From NCBI GenBank assembly GCA_046728115.1, contig JBKPDW010000470.1, positions 1-8,446 of the forward strand: a stretch of DNA of 8,446 nucleotides, read 5' to 3'. How positions within the stretch are numbered: position 1 is the first letter of the stretch; each line of letters begins with the position of its first letter. The translations under genes and the position numbers were made by a program. Under the pieces are notes generated by a model. That model was not told the origin of the DNA. It did no database searches and was given only the letters and a program-made list of their open reading frames with translations. The stretch comes from CAVSWN01 sp046728115. GTDB lineage: Bacteria; Acidobacteriota; Vicinamibacteria; Vicinamibacterales; CAVVIG01. Below are positions 6,879-8,446 of the stretch, in pieces.

Positions 6879-7175
6879 ATGGCACTGCAGATTGGCGAAA
6901 CCGCTCCCGATTTCAAAGTCGAGACGACCGAAGGCCGTCTCCGCTTTCACGAGTGGCTCGGCGACTCGTGGGGCGTGCTGTTCTCCCACCCGAAGGACTT
7001 CACGCCGGTGTGCACGACCGCGAAACACAAGGTGGCTACGCCGGTCAACTGGAAGCGGGGCGACGACGGCATCATCGCGGGATCGGTGTCCGACGACGAG
7101 GCCAGGGCGAAGTATCCGCAGGGGTGGAAATCGCCGAGACCGTACATCCGTATCGTGCCGCAGCCTGCGGCGTGA
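6879..7175 (+). CDS. Internally deleted 1-Cys peroxiredoxin (Prx6/AhpC-TSA family), possibly a pseudogene
   Basis: The 98-residue frame joins two recognisable ends of a Prx6-type peroxiredoxin. Residues 1-47 are the N-terminal part (LQIGETAPDFKVETTEG, then FSHPKDFTPVCTT), with the active-site PxxxTxxC as P38, T42 and C45. Residues 48-98 are the C-terminal tail of the same family (AKHKVATPVNWKRG, AGSVSDDEARAKYPQGW, PYIRIVPQP). Full-length relatives have about 210-220 residues, so roughly 115-120 residues are missing at the join (about 7014-7022), including most of the thioredoxin-fold core and the conserved catalytic arginine. The reading frame is kept, with an intact RBS and no stop. Normal members reduce hydrogen peroxide and organic or lipid peroxides. 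Without the core, activity is doubtful. It may be a deletion relic, a shortened protein with a new role, or an assembly error. It is divergent from the large cytochrome gene. Confidence 0.8.
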   Translation: MALQIGETAPDFKVETTEGRLRFHEWLGDSWGVLFSHPKDFTPVCTTAKHKVATPVNWKRGDDGIIAGSVSDDEARAKYPQGWKSPRPYIRIVPQPAA

Positions 7176-7212
7176 CGATCAGGTCCGTTGCGGCCTTTGC
7201 GTTCCGGCGCTG

Positions 7213-7857
7213 CTATCGGGGCGCTTTCCCGTAGAGATCCTTCAATTGCTGGTCGAGCTTTTTCATCAGGGCTTTCTGGCCCGGGTACCAGTATTCGAGG
7301 TGGCAGTTCTCGCACGCTTCATCGAGATTCTCGGCGGCATCCCAGAGCTCGTTGACATCTTTCTTCTTCACGATCTCGAGGACCTCGAGTCCGACGTTCC
7401 GCAGCGCCTCGATTTTGGCATTCCACAGGACCGGATCGGCGTCGAGTTTGGCCTTGATTTGAGCCGGCGACAATTCCCACTCCGGACCAGCTCTGGCGTT
7501 TTCGTCTCCCGGCGGGGCGAAGGGCCGCGGCACCTTGAGGAGATATGCGCCTTCTGCCAGCGTGACCGCGCCGATTCGGATTCGGTCCCAATCCGCCTGC
7601 GTCTTCGGCACCGTTTCGACGACGCCGTTTTTTGTGACCTCGGTACCCACCGCGTTGAAGACAAAGTCGGACGCGGGATCGAGCATGTCCCGCATCAGCT
7701 CCTTCACGGAGACGACCGGTTTGAGGTCTCCCCACAGTGCAGAAGAGGCGGCAGGGGGCGCAGGCGTCGGTTTCGACGAACATGTCGACGTCAGGACGCC
7801 GATCACAAACACTCCTGCGGCGACGATGAAAAGCGTGCGAATGCGGCCGGCTCCCAT
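7213..7857 (-). CDS. Exported cytochrome c'-like mono-heme protein, possible lipoprotein
   Basis: The protein has 214 residues. Residues 1-25 are a signal sequence (core LFIVAAGVFVIGVLTST) followed by C26-SSKPTPAPPAASS, which looks like a lipoprotein linker; the lipobox LTSTC is non-ideal, with Thr just before Cys. The remainder is mostly helical: VSVKELMRDMLDPASDFVFNAV opens the first helix at about 49-70, and the heme motif C182-ENC-H186 sits near the C-terminus (LDEACENCHLEYWYP). A late CxxCH after helical segments is the hallmark of class II cytochromes c (four-helix bundle, usually five-coordinate heme). An insert at about 75-140 makes it longer than classic cytochrome c'. Likely roles are periplasmic electron transfer or binding of NO and related gases. 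The ATG at 7857-7855 follows GGAGGTGAA, strong but closely spaced. It converges on the peroxiredoxin-like gene with a 37-base gap. Confidence 0.85.
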   Translation of the reverse strand: MGAGRIRTLFIVAAGVFVIGVLTSTCSSKPTPAPPAASSALWGDLKPVVSVKELMRDMLDPASDFVFNAVGTEVTKNGVVETVPKTQADWDRIRIGAVTLAEGAYLLKVPRPFAPPGDENARAGPEWELSPAQIKAKLDADPVLWNAKIEALRNVGLEVLEIVKKKDVNELWDAAENLDEACENCHLEYWYPGQKALMKKLDQQLKDLYGKAPR

Positions 7858-7933
7858 TTCACCTCCAGAGCGCTGTCATGCCCCGGTGCAACCCCCTTCT
7901 TGATAATGCTGTTCCCGATTTGACTCGAATGGC

Positions 7934-7963
7934 AGTGTACTCGGTCGTCTTTCGAGACATCAA
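7934..7963 (-). promoter_or_regulatory. Candidate promoter of the cytochrome c'-like gene
   Basis: On the minus strand TTGATG (7963-7958) and TACACT (7939-7934) are separated by 18 bases. The -35 box overlaps the stop codon of the upstream YcaQ-type gene. The matches are moderate, so the gene may instead be read from that neighbour. The rest of the 7858-7959 gap shows nothing else clear. Confidence 0.28.
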
Positions 7964-8446
7964 GGCACTGGAGAGGTGCGCCATCGGGGTTTGCCGATAA
8001 CGCTGCGAAGTTTCGCCGCAAGATCTCCGCGATCCGCCACCTCGATCCGATCGAGCCCGAGCCACTCCTGCATCAGGCGGAGCTCCGCGGCCAGGTGTGG
8101 CGCAACGTGTCGTGCCGTGCGTCCCGGTTCGACGAACGCGCTCCGGACCATGAGAACGCTGCGCTGCCGATCGGCCTTCAGATCGCAGCGAGCGACCAGC
8201 GTGTCGCCCAGCAGGAAGGGAAAGACGTAGTAGCCGTAGACGCGCTTCGGCGGGGGCGTGTAGATTTCGATCGTGTACTTCATCCCGAAGAGCCGCTCCA
8301 TGCGGATGCGCTCCCACACCAGCGAATCGAACGGGGTGACCAGCGCACGAGCATCGGGCGCCGCGGGTATTCTTGCTTTCGGATACATGTAAGCGGGTTC
8401 CTTCCACCCCTCGACGCGCGCCGGCAGCAACCGTCCCTCCTCGACG
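7960..8446 (-). CDS. YcaQ-type winged-helix (HTH_42) protein, 3' part
   Basis: The frame is open from the right window edge to the TGA at 7962-7960, giving about 161 C-terminal residues of a protein that is usually about 400 long. The characteristic motifs are LVTPFDSLVWERIRMERLFG, then YTIEIYTPPPKRVYGYYVFP, then FLLGDTLVARCDLKADR, the core signature of the YcaQ/HTH_42 family. The E. coli member YcaQ is a DNA glycosylase that unhooks interstrand crosslinks; many bacterial relatives are annotated only as winged-helix DNA-binding proteins. The catalytic QxQ-type motif lies in the N-terminal part, outside the window, so activity cannot be judged. A TTG at 8430 is in frame, but coding continues upstream (VEEGR), so it is not the start. 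The cytochrome c'-like gene follows on the same strand after a 102-base gap. Confidence 0.88.
   Translation of the reverse strand, partial: VEEGRLLPARVEGWKEPAYMYPKARIPAAPDARALVTPFDSLVWERIRMERLFGMKYTIEIYTPPPKRVYGYYVFPFLLGDTLVARCDLKADRQRSVLMVRSAFVEPGRTARHVAPHLAAELRLMQEWLGLDRIEVADRGDLAAKLRSVIGKPRWRTSPVP

Noticed and set aside
5320..7923. Plus-strand open frame of 867 codons antisense to both cytochrome genes
   Set aside because: The composition is Arg- and Gly-rich shadow sequence with no recognisable domain. It covers two well-supported minus-strand genes and reads the peroxiredoxin-like gene out of frame. Long antisense frames are common in GC-rich DNA.
7924..7956. CTCGAA/TTCGAG inverted repeat between the YcaQ-type and cytochrome c'-like genes
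   Set aside because: It has only six pairs with a 21-base spacer and no T-tract; it is too weak to call a terminator or operator.

Overview
The window looks like a chromosomal stretch of a GC-rich acidobacterium. The main clue is a PadR-family repressor followed directly by a MacB-like orphan permease of the acidobacterial 'ADOP' type. The secreted metzincin with DxDxDG loops and the cytochrome c'-like protein with a late CxxCH fit that phylum but do not prove it. I see no mobile element, CRISPR array, tRNA or rRNA.

Layout. Positions 1-1386 (minus strand) hold an adjacent pair: a padR-type regulator, then an ADOP permease that runs off the left edge. The padR promoter lies inside an AT-rich dyad and probably gives a leaderless mRNA. 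Positions 1387-1591 form a divergent regulatory region. Its right half carries a long two-stem inverted-repeat structure that would hide both the ribosome binding site and the start codon of the next gene. Positions 1592-4132 (plus) encode a secreted 846-residue zinc metalloprotease with N-terminal C2/PLAT-like, metzincin, DUF11-like and C-terminal beta-sandwich regions. Positions 4133-4524 are a convergent gap with one strong hairpin and no convincing gene. Positions 4525-6693 (minus) encode an exported 722-residue mono-heme cytochrome c protein of unrecognised function, with a duplicated Shine-Dalgarno segment upstream. Positions 6879-7175 (plus) encode a 98-residue peroxiredoxin-like protein that keeps the two ends of a 1-Cys peroxiredoxin but lacks its middle. 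Positions 7213-7857 (minus) encode an exported cytochrome c'-like protein. Positions 7960-8446 (minus) hold the 3' part of a YcaQ-type winged-helix protein that runs off the right edge.

How the genes fit together. The permease pair is a self-contained regulator/transport unit. Two c-type cytochromes and a thiol-peroxidase relative lie side by side, which suggests a redox theme in the cell envelope, but they are not one operon (orientations - + -). The metalloprotease is a stand-alone secreted enzyme. The two most unusual signals are the RBS- and start-codon-masking leader of the protease (1540-1596) and the in-frame loss of the peroxiredoxin core at about 7014-7022.
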